Notes under the pieces: generated by a model | Seen by the model: only the letters and a program-made list of their open reading frames with translations | The model's database searches: none | What the model was told of the DNA's origin: nothing | Shown here: positions 31,396 through 41,932 of the stretch, piece after piece | Layout of the letters: each line of letters begins with the position of its first letter | Numbering within the stretch: the stretch's first letter is position 1 | Assembly (NCBI RefSeq): GCF_027924145.1 | Contig: NZ_BRVP01000004.1 | Coordinates: 124,001-188,000, forward strand | Length of the DNA: 64,000 nucleotides | DNA from: Neptunitalea chrysea | GTDB lineage: Bacteria; Bacteroidota; Bacteroidia; Flavobacteriales; Flavobacteriaceae | Direction: 5' to 3' | Position numbers and translations under genes: made by a program

Positions 31396-31845
31396 TTAAT
31401 CATCGTGTTCACCATCATCAAAAACTTCGATGGTTACTTCTTTTTCAATAAGATCAGTGAATTTACCTCTGTAGCGAGTGGCTCTTACTAAGTGATTATC
31501 TACCCAGTGATAATTACCTCCTCTTGGTTTATTCATTAATAAACCATGATATTTAAAGCCATGCTTTTTTAACCATACTTCGGTTACGCCTCTATGTTCT
31601 TCAGTTCTTGAAGTAAAGAAGGTGATAATATGTCCTTCGTCAAACCATTTGTTTAAGGTAACAAGGGCATCAGGAAAAGGTAAGCAGGTAGCCATTCTTT
31701 CCGGTTCTTCATTTGGCACATCTTCTGTAACAGTACCGTCAATGTCAATTAAATAATTTTTAACTCCTTCCGGTAATACAGGACTAATGTGTTCTCCGTT
31801 CTCTACTTTGTCATGTAATAATTTTGATACTTCTTCCTTTTTCAT
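31396..31845 (-). CDS. HAD-superfamily phosphatase-like protein
   Basis: 149 residues. The HAD motif I is YLIDIDGTV (nucleophile Asp in D-x-D-G-T), motif II is ITFFTSRT, and later residues (NKPRGGNYHWVDNH) fit the lysine and acidic motifs III/IV. Bacteroidota genomes often label this family phosphoheptose isomerase, which the motifs do not support. The substrate is unknown; sugar or lipid phosphates are possible. It lies between the two iron-sulfur genes and is likely cotranscribed. Confidence 0.65.
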   Translation of the reverse strand: MKKEEVSKLLHDKVENGEHISPVLPEGVKNYLIDIDGTVTEDVPNEEPERMATCLPFPDALVTLNKWFDEGHIITFFTSRTEEHRGVTEVWLKKHGFKYHGLLMNKPRGGNYHWVDNHLVRATRYRGKFTDLIEKEVTIEVFDDGEHDD

Positions 31846-31878
31846 GATTGAAATGTAATTTGTACTTGTGGGTTTTGG

Positions 31879-33213
31879 TTATGCTTCTTCTTTCCAATTA
31901 AGGCGATCCATTTGATTATAAGGCCATGGAGCTCCATTATTTTCTATATTGGTCATCATATTATTTAATTCTGTAGGAGCCGCAGACTCTTCCATTACCA
32001 AATACCTTCTCATTTCCGTAATAATAGATAATGGATCTATATTTACAGGACATGCTTCAACACATGCATTACAAGAGGTACATGCCCATATTTCTTCTTT
32101 AGAAATATAATCATTTAATAAGGTTTTACCGTCATCAACAAATTCCCCGTTGTTCTTATTAATACTATTTCCAACTTCCTCTAAACGGTCTCTTGTGTCC
32201 ATCATTATTTTTCTAGGAGACAAAGCTTTACCAGTTTGATTAGCAGGACATTCACTAGTACATCTACCGCATTCGGTACACGTATAACTATTTAATAATT
32301 GTACCCAATTTAGGTCGGTTACATCACTGGCACCAAACTTTTCTGGTTCCCCTTCATCTTCACTTGTAGCAAAGGGATCTGCATCAGGATCCATCATTAG
32401 TTTCACCTCGTTGGTCACTGCTTCTACATTGGTAAACTTTCCTTTTGGTTCAAGGTTGGCAAAGTACGTATTTGGAAAAGCTAATAAAATATGTAAGTGT
32501 TTTGAATAATATAAATAATTTAAAAACACCAAAATACCTACAATGTGTAACCACCAACAAACTCTTTCTATAATTACTAAACTGCCATAATTCATGGTAG
32601 AAAATAAATTACTGATATAACTGCTTATAGGAAAGGCACCGGCTATAGCATAGTGATGATTCTCTGTGAAGTGACCATGTTGAATAGCATAATCTGCAGC
32701 GTTCATGGTTAAGAAAAGTGTCATTAACACCATTTCGAAATAAAGAATAATGTTACCATCATTTTTGGGCCATCCCTTCATTTCAGGTTTCCAGAAACGT
32801 TGTAATCTTACAATGTTTCTACGAATCCAGAAAACAACAACGGCTACAATTACAAGGAATGCAAGAATTTCAAAACTCCCGATAAGAAAATTGTAAAGTG
32901 TTCCAAGAAAACTAAATACTCTATGGGTATTAAACAACCCATCTATAATAATCTCAAGAACTTCAATATTTATAATAATAAAACCTACATAGACAAAAAT
33001 GTGCAAAATACCAGCAACAGGTCGTCTAACCATTTTTTGTTGCCCAAGAGCTATTAAAGCCATGTTTTTCCATCTGGCTTTGCTGTTATCATATCGGTTT
33101 ACCGATTTCCCTAATTTAATATTTCTAACAAGTTTCTTAACATTAAGAATAAAGAAACTTACGCCTGCAAATAAAACTATTGCAAATAGGATATTGTCTA
33201 TTAAATGGTCCAT
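31879..33213 (-). CDS. Membrane-bound iron-sulfur protein (HdrD/GlpC-like with membrane domain)
   Basis: 444 residues. The N-terminal 250 residues form several transmembrane helices with His residues suited to haem or quinone (about residues 5-245), and the C-terminal part has two 4Fe-4S ferredoxin motifs, CTECGRCTSECP near 308 and CTSCNACVEACP near 376. The layout resembles membrane subunits such as DsrK/M or NarI-fused electron-transfer proteins. It is probably the membrane partner of the CCG protein at 30551. It lies 33 bases upstream of the HAD gene and 8 bases after the MlaD gene. Confidence 0.78.
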   Translation of the reverse strand: MDHLIDNILFAIVLFAGVSFFILNVKKLVRNIKLGKSVNRYDNSKARWKNMALIALGQQKMVRRPVAGILHIFVYVGFIIINIEVLEIIIDGLFNTHRVFSFLGTLYNFLIGSFEILAFLVIVAVVVFWIRRNIVRLQRFWKPEMKGWPKNDGNIILYFEMVLMTLFLTMNAADYAIQHGHFTENHHYAIAGAFPISSYISNLFSTMNYGSLVIIERVCWWLHIVGILVFLNYLYYSKHLHILLAFPNTYFANLEPKGKFTNVEAVTNEVKLMMDPDADPFATSEDEGEPEKFGASDVTDLNWVQLLNSYTCTECGRCTSECPANQTGKALSPRKIMMDTRDRLEEVGNSINKNNGEFVDDGKTLLNDYISKEEIWACTSCNACVEACPVNIDPLSIITEMRRYLVMEESAAPTELNNMMTNIENNGAPWPYNQMDRLNWKEEA

Positions 33214-33221
33214 ATGTTTTA

Positions 33222-34175
33222 CTATTCGTTTTCATCAGTAGGGGGCTGATAATCTTTGTTTTTTTTACCAAAAATTGAGAAGTGAACGTATCTTTTAGGA
33301 TTTAATTTCATGTCTTGTAACAGTTCTTCCATTTGTTTGGAAACACCATTTAAATGTTTATAAAGCGCTTCGTCTTTTAATAGTTTTCCGATGTTGCCTT
33401 CACCGTTATCTATATTTATCATAATACTATCTAAACGAGTCATTGAGCTATTGAATTTTTCAAGGGAGCCTTTGATATTTCCTTCAGCAACCTGATTCGT
33501 TATACTCGCTAAATTCCCACTTATAGTTTGAATACTATCTAAGGTAACTTCAATTTTTACCTTGTTGTCATCTAACACTGTATTTAGTTTGTTAGAAGCA
33601 ATTTTGAAATTCGTTATAGTAGCACTTAAATCATCTATTCCGTTTTTTAAACTAGCTTTTCTTTGGTCATCTAACAAGCTGTTTAAGTTGTTTATTAGAG
33701 TATCTGCACTGGTTAATGCCTTTTCCATTTTAAGTCGTAAAGGATCTAACTGATTGGTGATTGACTCTATCATTCCTGTTTGAACACGGCTTTTTAACCA
33801 AGATCCTTTAGGTGCAGGTTCAGCACCGTCATTTGCAGGTATAATTTGTAGTTCTGCACTACCTAAAATACTTTTATATAATTCGGCAACACTATTTTTT
33901 GAGAATTGAAAATCACTATCAACATCAAAGGTTACAATAATTTTAGCATCTTCCTGACGTAGCTCTACCTCTGTAACAGTACCTATTTTTTTGCCATTTA
34001 CAACAACAGGAGTAGAAGGTTGAAGACCTCCTGAATGATTAAATTCTGCGTAATAGGTCCTTGCATTGCTAAATATGGAATTAGACATTAAAAAGTTAAT
34101 ACCTAAGATAAATAGAACTATTCCACTAAGAACAATAACCGCTGTTTTTATTTCCTTTGAAATTTTCAATGCCAA
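33222..34175 (-). CDS. MlaD/MCE-family lipid transport protein
   Basis: 317 residues. One N-terminal membrane anchor (about 11-30) is followed by an MCE domain at about 37-115 (YYAEFNHSGGLQPSTPVVVNG ... GKKIGTVTEVELR), then a long helical C-terminal region rich in L, S and T that forms an extended coiled rod. MCE proteins assemble as hexameric rings that move lipids between the membranes. It follows the amidase gene by 46 bases and precedes the iron-sulfur gene, so the transcript mixes envelope and electron-transfer functions. Partner MlaE/MlaF genes are not in this window. Confidence 0.8.
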   Translation of the reverse strand: MALKISKEIKTAVIVLSGIVLFILGINFLMSNSIFSNARTYYAEFNHSGGLQPSTPVVVNGKKIGTVTEVELRQEDAKIIVTFDVDSDFQFSKNSVAELYKSILGSAELQIIPANDGAEPAPKGSWLKSRVQTGMIESITNQLDPLRLKMEKALTSADTLINNLNSLLDDQRKASLKNGIDDLSATITNFKIASNKLNTVLDDNKVKIEVTLDSIQTISGNLASITNQVAEGNIKGSLEKFNSSMTRLDSIMINIDNGEGNIGKLLKDEALYKHLNGVSKQMEELLQDMKLNPKRYVHFSIFGKKNKDYQPPTDENE

Positions 34176-34221
34176 ATTTTTTAGTTAAACAAATGTAGAA
34201 ATTATTTTTAAAGATACCTTT

Positions 34222-35346
34222 TTAATTTGAGGCAGATTTTAGAGCATTTGCAACGCTTATTTTTTCACCGTTTTTATAGGCCACAACGTAAGCATCTTTA
34301 AACCCAGCGGTTTTGGCTTGGGTAAGTAAAACCTTTGCTCTATCGTAGCTTCTGGTTTCACCATAAAAGTATTTGTACATAGTACCCGATTTTTCTTGAC
34401 TAATAGGAGATAAACCGTTAAAATTTTCTGGCTTTAAAGGAAGGTTTCTTGTGCTGGAAGCAATTTTAACCATAAATGATATGCCATTGGCAGAAGGTAA
34501 TTCCTCTTTATTAATTTCTGTAATGGGTGTAGCAACAGGGGCAGATATATCTAATAATACACTACCTGTATTCTCTTCTAACATGGTTTTGTATGTATAA
34601 ATTGCTTCTACAATAGCATGAGATATTTTAGATTGACCATTGGTCGATTTTAAAAAGTTACGCTCTTCGGTATTGGTAATAAACCCGGTTTCTATCAATA
34701 CACTTGGCATAATAGTTTGGTGAAGTACCACAAAAGCTGCTTGTTTTACACCTCTGTTTTTTCTCTTTAAAGCATTGGTGAATTTATTTTGGATGTACTT
34801 AGCCAACTCAATGCTTTGGCTCAAGTTTTCTTCTTGACCAATGGTTATATTAATAGTAGCCTCTGGTGAGTTAATATCAAATCCGGCATAATTGGTTTTG
34901 TAATTATCTTCCAGAAAGATTACTTCGTTTTCTGACTTGGCTACCTCAAAATTCTTTTTGTTACCGTGTAATCCTAAAACATAGGTTTCGGTGCCTGAAG
35001 CATTGGAATTGTGAGCATTACAGTGAACAGAAATAAATAGGTCTGCATTTGCTTTGTTTGCAATTCTACCGCGTTCTACTAATTCAACAAAAACGTCCGT
35101 TTTACGGGTATAGACAACTTTGATTTTAGGATCTTTTTCAAGTTCTTTTCCAATAGCAAGTACTATTTTTAGCGCAATATCTTTTTCATTATATCCATGC
35201 GAAACTTTTCCGGGATCTTCCCCCCCATGACCTGCGTCTAACACTACTACAAATTTGCCATCATCAGGCGGAGGTGTGGCATGTGAAAAAGAAATTCCTA
35301 CTAATAATGCGATTACAAGTGCTGTAATTTTATAAAGATGATTCAT
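34222..35346 (-). CDS. N-acetylmuramoyl-L-alanine amidase
   Basis: 374 residues from the ATG at 35346 (MNHLYKITALVIALLVGISF, a signal peptide); the frame extends to 35403 but without a good start. The Amidase_3 motifs are seen: VVLDAGHGGEDPG (zinc His), the Arg of RKTDVFVELVERGRIANK, SVHCNAHNSN (second zinc His) and the late VLIETGFITN with the catalytic Glu. The C-terminal KIASSTRNLPLKP ... FKDAYVVAYKNG is a SPOR-like domain that binds denuded peptidoglycan at the division site. It cuts the amide bond between muramic acid and the stem peptide during cell separation. It is divergent from lptD. Confidence 0.87.
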   Translation of the reverse strand: MNHLYKITALVIALLVGISFSHATPPPDDGKFVVVLDAGHGGEDPGKVSHGYNEKDIALKIVLAIGKELEKDPKIKVVYTRKTDVFVELVERGRIANKANADLFISVHCNAHNSNASGTETYVLGLHGNKKNFEVAKSENEVIFLEDNYKTNYAGFDINSPEATINITIGQEENLSQSIELAKYIQNKFTNALKRKNRGVKQAAFVVLHQTIMPSVLIETGFITNTEERNFLKSTNGQSKISHAIVEAIYTYKTMLEENTGSVLLDISAPVATPITEINKEELPSANGISFMVKIASSTRNLPLKPENFNGLSPISQEKSGTMYKYFYGETRSYDRAKVLLTQAKTAGFKDAYVVAYKNGEKISVANALKSASN

Positions 35347-35512
35347 TTGATTACTGCTTTTTTTGTTAAAAAACACATAATATGCCAAAATGTGGTCCTT
35401 CATAAATTTTTTGGTAAAATTTTTGATAAAAATAGTACTAATTCGGAAAAAAATATGTTTAAAGAATGGTAAATTATTGTTAGTGTCTTATACCTGACCA
35501 AAAAAATATGCG

Positions 35513-35520
35513 TATGTTTG
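35513..35520 (+). promoter_or_regulatory. Possible -7 box upstream of lptD
   Basis: TATGTTTG matches TAnnTTTG and lies about 130 bases before the lptD start. No clear -33 element is at the usual distance. The gap 35347-35648 is AT-rich and otherwise featureless. Confidence 0.35.
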
Positions 35521-35648
35521 GCTCGTTAATTGAGTACTATAAATATAAGTGTTCAATTTTGAGTTAAATGCTTTAAATTTTGTTTTATATCCTAAATTTA
35601 ACTGTGCTTTTAAGAAGCGATGTTTAAAGTAAAAAGTAGTTAAAAAAG

Positions 35649-38354
35649 TTGAGATACCCAGAGAAATATTTTTTTGTTGTTTTGTTTTTTCTGTTGTTTG
35701 GGTCGGTAGTAATGGCTCAGGAAACAGGAGATAAGAATGATGTAAAGATTGAGCCAGAAATTAAAAAGGTTGCTACAGACAGTATGCCTACTTATGAAAT
35801 GCCTGTTAATTTGGCTGTTGTTGATACCGTTAATATAGACTCTGTTAAAACGGATACCCTTCCTAAAAAGAAGCCTTTGTTGGAGGAGAAAGTATTAGAT
35901 AATGCAAAAGGGTATAGAAAGTATAATACCAAGGAAAATAAAATATACCTATATGATGAAGCCTATTTAAAGTATGGCGACATGGAACTTACTGCGGGTA
36001 TAATTATTGTAGATTTAAATAAAAATGTTGCCTATGCTAAGGGTATTGTAGATAGTACTGGTACGTATACGCAGATTCCGGTTTTTAAACAAGGAAGCCA
36101 AGATGTTAATCCTGATTCGTTAGAGGTAAATATTAAAACCCAGAAAGGGTTGGTGTATGGGTCAAGAACGGTACAGGGAGAAATGAATGTGCGAACTCAA
36201 ATTGTAAAGAAAGAGAACGATACCTTGTACTATATATATAATACGAAGATAACAACATCTTCTCACCCTGATGATGACCCTGAATACTATATTAAAATTA
36301 AAAAGGGTGTTTTAGTTCCTGGGGTTAAAGTAATTGCGGGGTTTAGTCAAATGTATTTTTATGATGTGCCAACGCCAATTGCCGTACCGTTTGCATTTTT
36401 TCCAATGACTAGTGAACAAAAGTCGGGTTTAATTTTTCCAACTTTTGGAGAGGGGAGCAGGGGGTACTTTATACAAAATGGAGGGTATTACTTTGCATTA
36501 AGTGATTATGCAGATTTAGCTATAACAGGAGATTATTATACCAATGGTAGTTACGGGCTAAATACGCAATCTGCTTATGCATTACGATATAAATTTAAAG
36601 GAAGTTTCTCTTTCAACTACGAAAACTTAATTAATGGACAAAAAGGTTTTTCTAGTTACGCTAGGACTTCCATTTATAACTTACGATGGAGTCATTCGCA
36701 AGATTCAAAGGCAAGTGCCAATTCTAGATTCTCTGCTTCGGTTAACTTAGGTAGTAGTAAGTATTATAAAAACTCCTTAAACCAGAGTAATACGTCTAAT
36801 TTTCTTAATAATACAATGTCTTCTTCTATTTCTTATTCTAAGACATTCCCTGAGTACCCATCTGTAAACCTGTCTTTAACGGCAACACATTCTCAGAATA
36901 CCAATACAGAGGTTGTTAGTTTAACATTGCCAACGTTACAAGCTAGTGTAGAACGTATGTATCCGTTTGCACCAAAAGAAGGATCAAAAAAAGGTATTTT
37001 TCAAAATATAAACTTCCAGTATACGTTAAACGGAAGTAATAGTATTGAGACGGTAGATTCTTTATTTATGAAGAAAGAAATGTTTGATGATGCTGAGTTA
37101 GGATTTAAACACACAATTCCTGTAACAACCAACTTTAAATTGTTCAAGTATTTTAGTGCTAGCTTGAATTTTAATTATAATGATGTTTGGGAATTTCAAA
37201 CGGTGCGCTATAATGATTATGATACTGGATTAAACGATGTAGTGATTGATACTATTAGAGGTTTTGATAGATTTGGAACCTATAATATGGGAGCTAGTTT
37301 AGGAACCACAGTTTACGGTACGTTTAACTTTGGAGAGGATAAAAAAATTCAGGCTATACGTCATGTATTAAGACCTTCTGTTAGTTATTCATATACGCCT
37401 AGTTTTGATAATTATTACGATTATTATATTGCAGATGCGGAGGGTACAGTGGCAGATTATACGCGTTTTTCGGGCGGTTTATATGGTTCGCCTGGTAAAT
37501 CATATTCTAACTCAATAGGCTTTACACTTAACAATACCTTAGAGGCTAAAGTTCGGGATCGGGACTCAACTGCTACCGAGCCTAAGAAAATTAAGCTTTT
37601 AAATAACCTTAATTTTAGTTCGAGTTATAATATTGCGGCAGACTCACTTGCGTGGAGTGCTGTTACAATGACAGGTAGTACTCAGTTTTTTGATAGTAAA
37701 ATGACCGTAAACTTTGGGGCTACACTAGATCCTTATGCATTGGATGCTTCAGGAACCCGAATTGATAAGTTTAATATAGATAATGGAGGAAGTTTATTCA
37801 GATTAACAAAGGCTAATTTATCTACGGGGTATTCTTTCTCAAGTAAAGATTTTGGTAAAGGAAAGAACGAGGAAGAAGAGGAAGAGGCAAACCCTCAAAA
37901 TGCGGTTACAGGGGGTAGGACTGATGACCTCTTCGGGGTCTCTCAGGATTTTACTGATAGTAGGGCTATGGGAAGAGATGAAGAAAATGATAATGAAATT
38001 TCTAATGAAAGTTATAATAATAGTATTCCGTGGGATTTAAAGTTTAGTTATTCATTTACCTATACCAATAGTGCAAGGCAGGCAAAGATAAGTACCAACT
38101 CCTTAATGTTTTCGGGTAATATAGAGCTTTCACCTAGATGGAAAGTAGGGGCTTCTTCCGGATATGATTTTAAAGATCATGGATTTACCTATACACAGTT
38201 TCGTTTTCAGAGAGATCTAGAGAGTTGGCAATTAAACTTTAATTGGGTACCTTTCAGTACTAGAAGTTCTTGGTATTTCTTTATAGGTATTAATTCATCG
38301 GTATTAAGTGATCTTAAATGGGAGAAACGAAGACCTTCTAATCAAACATTATAA
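35649..38354 (+). CDS. lptD: LPS-assembly protein LptD (OstA-like)
   Basis: 901 residues, starting with TTG. There is no ATG in frame upstream, since a TAG lies at 35637, and the TTG start gives a good signal peptide (MRYPEKYFFVVLFFLLFGSVVMAQ). An OstA-type domain of short beta strands lies at about 85-230, and the rest is a large outer-membrane beta barrel with many alternating hydrophobic and aromatic residues. In Gram-negative bacteria LptD with LptE inserts LPS into the outer leaflet. Adjacent amidase and RidA genes are the usual Bacteroidota neighbours. Confidence 0.85.
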   Translation: MRYPEKYFFVVLFFLLFGSVVMAQETGDKNDVKIEPEIKKVATDSMPTYEMPVNLAVVDTVNIDSVKTDTLPKKKPLLEEKVLDNAKGYRKYNTKENKIYLYDEAYLKYGDMELTAGIIIVDLNKNVAYAKGIVDSTGTYTQIPVFKQGSQDVNPDSLEVNIKTQKGLVYGSRTVQGEMNVRTQIVKKENDTLYYIYNTKITTSSHPDDDPEYYIKIKKGVLVPGVKVIAGFSQMYFYDVPTPIAVPFAFFPMTSEQKSGLIFPTFGEGSRGYFIQNGGYYFALSDYADLAITGDYYTNGSYGLNTQSAYALRYKFKGSFSFNYENLINGQKGFSSYARTSIYNLRWSHSQDSKASANSRFSASVNLGSSKYYKNSLNQSNTSNFLNNTMSSSISYSKTFPEYPSVNLSLTATHSQNTNTEVVSLTLPTLQASVERMYPFAPKEGSKKGIFQNINFQYTLNGSNSIETVDSLFMKKEMFDDAELGFKHTIPVTTNFKLFKYFSASLNFNYNDVWEFQTVRYNDYDTGLNDVVIDTIRGFDRFGTYNMGASLGTTVYGTFNFGEDKKIQAIRHVLRPSVSYSYTPSFDNYYDYYIADAEGTVADYTRFSGGLYGSPGKSYSNSIGFTLNNTLEAKVRDRDSTATEPKKIKLLNNLNFSSSYNIAADSLAWSAVTMTGSTQFFDSKMTVNFGATLDPYALDASGTRIDKFNIDNGGSLFRLTKANLSTGYSFSSKDFGKGKNEEEEEEANPQNAVTGGRTDDLFGVSQDFTDSRAMGRDEENDNEISNESYNNSIPWDLKFSYSFTYTNSARQAKISTNSLMFSGNIELSPRWKVGASSGYDFKDHGFTYTQFRFQRDLESWQLNFNWVPFSTRSSWYFFIGINSSVLSDLKWEKRRPSNQTL

Positions 38355-38364
38355 TTTAGTAAAC

Positions 38365-38751
38365 ATGCAAAAGAAAATCATTACAACAAAAAATGCTCCT
38401 GCTCCTATAGGACCATACAGTCAGGCTGTAGTGGTGGGTAATATGTTATATACATCAGGACAAATAGCTATTAATCCGGAAAGTGGAGAATTAGTGAGTG
38501 GTTCTATAGAAGAAGAAACTACACGGGTAATGCAAAATATTAAAGGTATTTTGGATGAAGTAGGTGTTACTTTTGAAAACGTAGTTAAAACAAGTATCTT
38601 TTTAAGTGATATGAATCAGTTTACAAAAGTAAATACTGTTTATGGGACGTATTTTAATGAAGAAACTGCACCTGCAAGAGAAACTGTAGAGGTGGCTAAT
38701 TTGCCTAAGTTTGTAAACGTAGAAATTAGTGTTATTGCTATTTTAGAATAG
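38365..38751 (+). CDS. ridA: RidA-family deaminase
   Basis: 128 residues from the ATG at 38365, in the normal RidA length; the longer frame overlaps lptD. Family signatures are seen: APAPIGPYSQAVVVGN at the N terminus, YTSGQIAINPESG, and the conserved Arg in ETAPARETVEVANLPK. RidA hydrolyses reactive enamine/imine intermediates made by PLP enzymes, protecting other enzymes. It follows lptD by 10 bases and ends before a terminator. Confidence 0.9.
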   Translation: MQKKIITTKNAPAPIGPYSQAVVVGNMLYTSGQIAINPESGELVSGSIEEETTRVMQNIKGILDEVGVTFENVVKTSIFLSDMNQFTKVNTVYGTYFNEETAPARETVEVANLPKFVNVEISVIAILE

Positions 38752-38783
38752 ATCCTACATTTTTTAGAAAATATAGAGATTAA

Positions 38784-38811
38784 AAAAAGGAGGTTAATAA
38801 CCTCCTTTTTT
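38784..38811. terminator. Bidirectional terminator after ridA
   Basis: AAAAAGGAGGTT pairs with AACCTCCTTTTT around a tiny loop, with A and T runs on both sides. It serves ridA and the convergent kinase gene. Confidence 0.82.
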
Positions 38812-38843
38812 AATATTTTAATATATGTGTAATGAATAAAATA

Positions 38844-39701
38844 CTATTCAAACATTAAGTTTTTATGGTATTCTACAAGACCATCAATTGGTTTTCTTAG
38901 TACTTTACCCATTTTAAGATTGTTCTCTTCTAAAATGGCGTTTAATTCATCTTTCAGATAGAAAGCAATACTTCCTATAAAATGAACTGGCACACGCTCT
39001 GCTTGCTCAAATTGTCTGATAGAGTTATCTATGAATAATTGCATACCCTTTCTAATAAGTTTAAGCATATATTCTTCTTTTTTGTTCTCTATAACAAATC
39101 GTGCAAAAGTTGCTAAGTATGTATTAGGGTTTGGTTGTCTGTACAAATGGTTTTTAATAACATCTGCTTCCATATCGTAATTTTGAGCAAACTTGCTTGC
39201 AAGGTGTTTCGGAATTTTGTGATAATAATAATCACGTAATAACTGACGTCCGAAATAGTTACCACTACAGTCGTCCATTAAGATGTAACCTAATGAATCA
39301 ACTTTTTGAAATAGTTCATGACCGTCCCAGTAACTGCAATTAGAACCGGTACCTAAAATTGCAACAATAGCTTGCTCCTCAATAGTAACTGTAGCGTATA
39401 CCGCAGCATAAGTGTCTTCTTTAACAATGATTTTTCCGTTAGGGAAATAAGCTTGAAAAATGTCTCTTAAAAAGTTTCTCATTCTAAGAGTACCACAACC
39501 AGCTCCATAGAAGAAAAGTTGTGTAACTTCTTTTCTGTGTTTGAAGAGCTCAAAGTTATTAGCTAATCTTTCATCAATTATTTCTCTCGGTAAAACCTCT
39601 GGGCTTAACCCTAATGTTTGTGTAAAAAATAACTGATTACCATTTTCGTCTAATGCTATCCAGTCAGCTTTCGTGGCGCCACTATCTACAATTAATATCA
39701 T
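38844..39701 (-). CDS. BadF/BadG-type ATPase, probable N-acetylglucosamine kinase
   Basis: 285 residues. The actin-like ATPase fold is shown by MILIVDSGATKADW (phosphate 1), AIVAILGTGSNCSYWDG (phosphate 2) and a glycine-rich element with Cys near LFFYGAGCGTLR. Its length and the GSNCS motif fit the BadF/N-acetylglucosamine kinase group of Bacteroidota, which phosphorylates amino sugars from cell-wall recycling. The exact substrate is inferred. It is the last gene of a leftward group after gapA and pfkA but is separated from gapA by a terminator. Confidence 0.75.
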   Translation of the reverse strand: MILIVDSGATKADWIALDENGNQLFFTQTLGLSPEVLPREIIDERLANNFELFKHRKEVTQLFFYGAGCGTLRMRNFLRDIFQAYFPNGKIIVKEDTYAAVYATVTIEEQAIVAILGTGSNCSYWDGHELFQKVDSLGYILMDDCSGNYFGRQLLRDYYYHKIPKHLASKFAQNYDMEADVIKNHLYRQPNPNTYLATFARFVIENKKEEYMLKLIRKGMQLFIDNSIRQFEQAERVPVHFIGSIAFYLKDELNAILEENNLKMGKVLRKPIDGLVEYHKNLMFE

Positions 39702-39720
39702 ATTAAACTATTTAGGTTAA

Positions 39721-39750
39721 AAACATTGCTCTTGTTACAGAGCAATGTTT
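39721..39750 (-). terminator. Terminator of the pfkA-gapA operon
   Basis: Perfect 12-bp stem AAACATTGCTCT/AGAGCAATGTTT with a 6-nt loop, followed by T when read leftward. It lies 30 bases after the gapA stop. Confidence 0.82.
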
Positions 39751-39780
39751 ATGTATAATTTGTTTGTTTGTTAATGCATC

Positions 39781-40797
<1,017 letters not shown>

Positions 40798-40829
40798 TTA
40801 ATTTTTGTTAGTTAGTAACTCTATATTAT

Positions 40830-41816
40830 TTAAACAGACATGATGTCTGATACTCTTAATAATTCTCTATCTATCTCTGTATGGCCTTTTACAGCTTGCT
40901 CAAGCGGCGTAAGGCACATTTTATCTTGCAATAAACCTACCATAAATCCAGATTTACCATCTAAGATACTTTCTACAGCTTTCACTCCCATACGAGAAGC
41001 TAATACTCTGTCAAAGCATGTTGGAGAACCACCACGTTGCATGTGTCCTAAAACAGATACTCTAACATCGTAGAAAGGTAAGTGTTCGTTTACATAATCT
41101 TTTAATTCAAATACGTTTTTACCAATATTGTCACCTTCTGCTACAATAACAATACTTGATGTTTTTCCTGATCTTCTACTTTTCTCTAAAGATTCTAATA
41201 AACGATCAAGTCCTAAGTTTTCTTCAGGAATAAGAATTTCTTCTGCTCCTGCACCAATACCTGTGTTTAGTGCAATGTGTCCAACATCACGTCCCATTAC
41301 TTCAATAAAGAAAAGTCTGTCATGTGAACTTGCAGTATCTCTAATTTTATCAATTGCGTCAACAACAGTGTTTAAAGCTGTATCGTATCCTAAGGTATAG
41401 GTAGTACCTTTAATATCATTGTCAATTGTACCCGGAATACCAATAATAGGAATGTCGTACTCTTCACTAAAAATCATAGCTCCTGTGAAAGTTCCATCAC
41501 CACCAATTGCTACTAATGCATCAATTTCGTTTTCTTTAAGGTTGTTGTATGCTTTAGCTCTACCTTCAGGGGTTTTAAACTCAAGAGAACGTGCCGATCT
41601 TAAAATAGTACCTCCACGGTTAATGATAGCTTTTACACTTCGGGCATTCATTTCCTCAAAGTCTCCTTCAATCATTCCTTGATAACCTCTGTGTATAGCT
41701 ACACATTGTTTATTGTGGTAAGCACATGTTCTTACGACAGCTCTAATTGCAGCGTTCATTCCCGGTGAATCTCCTCCCGAGGTAAATACCCCAATTTTTG
41801 TTATGTTTGTTGACAT
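40830..41816 (-). CDS. pfkA: ATP-dependent 6-phosphofructokinase
   Basis: 328 residues, typical of bacterial PfkA. The ATP-binding GGDSPGMNAAIRA starts at residue 14, GGDGT is at about 105-109, and the catalytic loop IPGTIDNDI has Asp132 and Asp134 at the positions of the E. coli active site. It phosphorylates fructose 6-phosphate. It heads the pfkA-gapA operon and is divergent from the symporter gene. A glycine at the GGDGT position indicates use of ATP rather than pyrophosphate. Confidence 0.94.
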   Translation of the reverse strand: MSTNITKIGVFTSGGDSPGMNAAIRAVVRTCAYHNKQCVAIHRGYQGMIEGDFEEMNARSVKAIINRGGTILRSARSLEFKTPEGRAKAYNNLKENEIDALVAIGGDGTFTGAMIFSEEYDIPIIGIPGTIDNDIKGTTYTLGYDTALNTVVDAIDKIRDTASSHDRLFFIEVMGRDVGHIALNTGIGAGAEEILIPEENLGLDRLLESLEKSRRSGKTSSIVIVAEGDNIGKNVFELKDYVNEHLPFYDVRVSVLGHMQRGGSPTCFDRVLASRMGVKAVESILDGKSGFMVGLLQDKMCLTPLEQAVKGHTEIDRELLRVSDIMSV

Positions 41817-41932
41817 GAATTTATTATTTAGGTGTATAAATTTACTAACTTATTTTAATATAAAAGCTTTACTATAATTTAATTTTCGTTAGTTAACATT
41901 TTCAAACGTTGTCGTTAATAAATATTTAGAAT

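Noticed and set aside
31396-31845. Phosphoheptose isomerase label
   Set aside because: The sequence has HAD phosphatase motifs (D-x-D-G-T) and no SIS-domain features.
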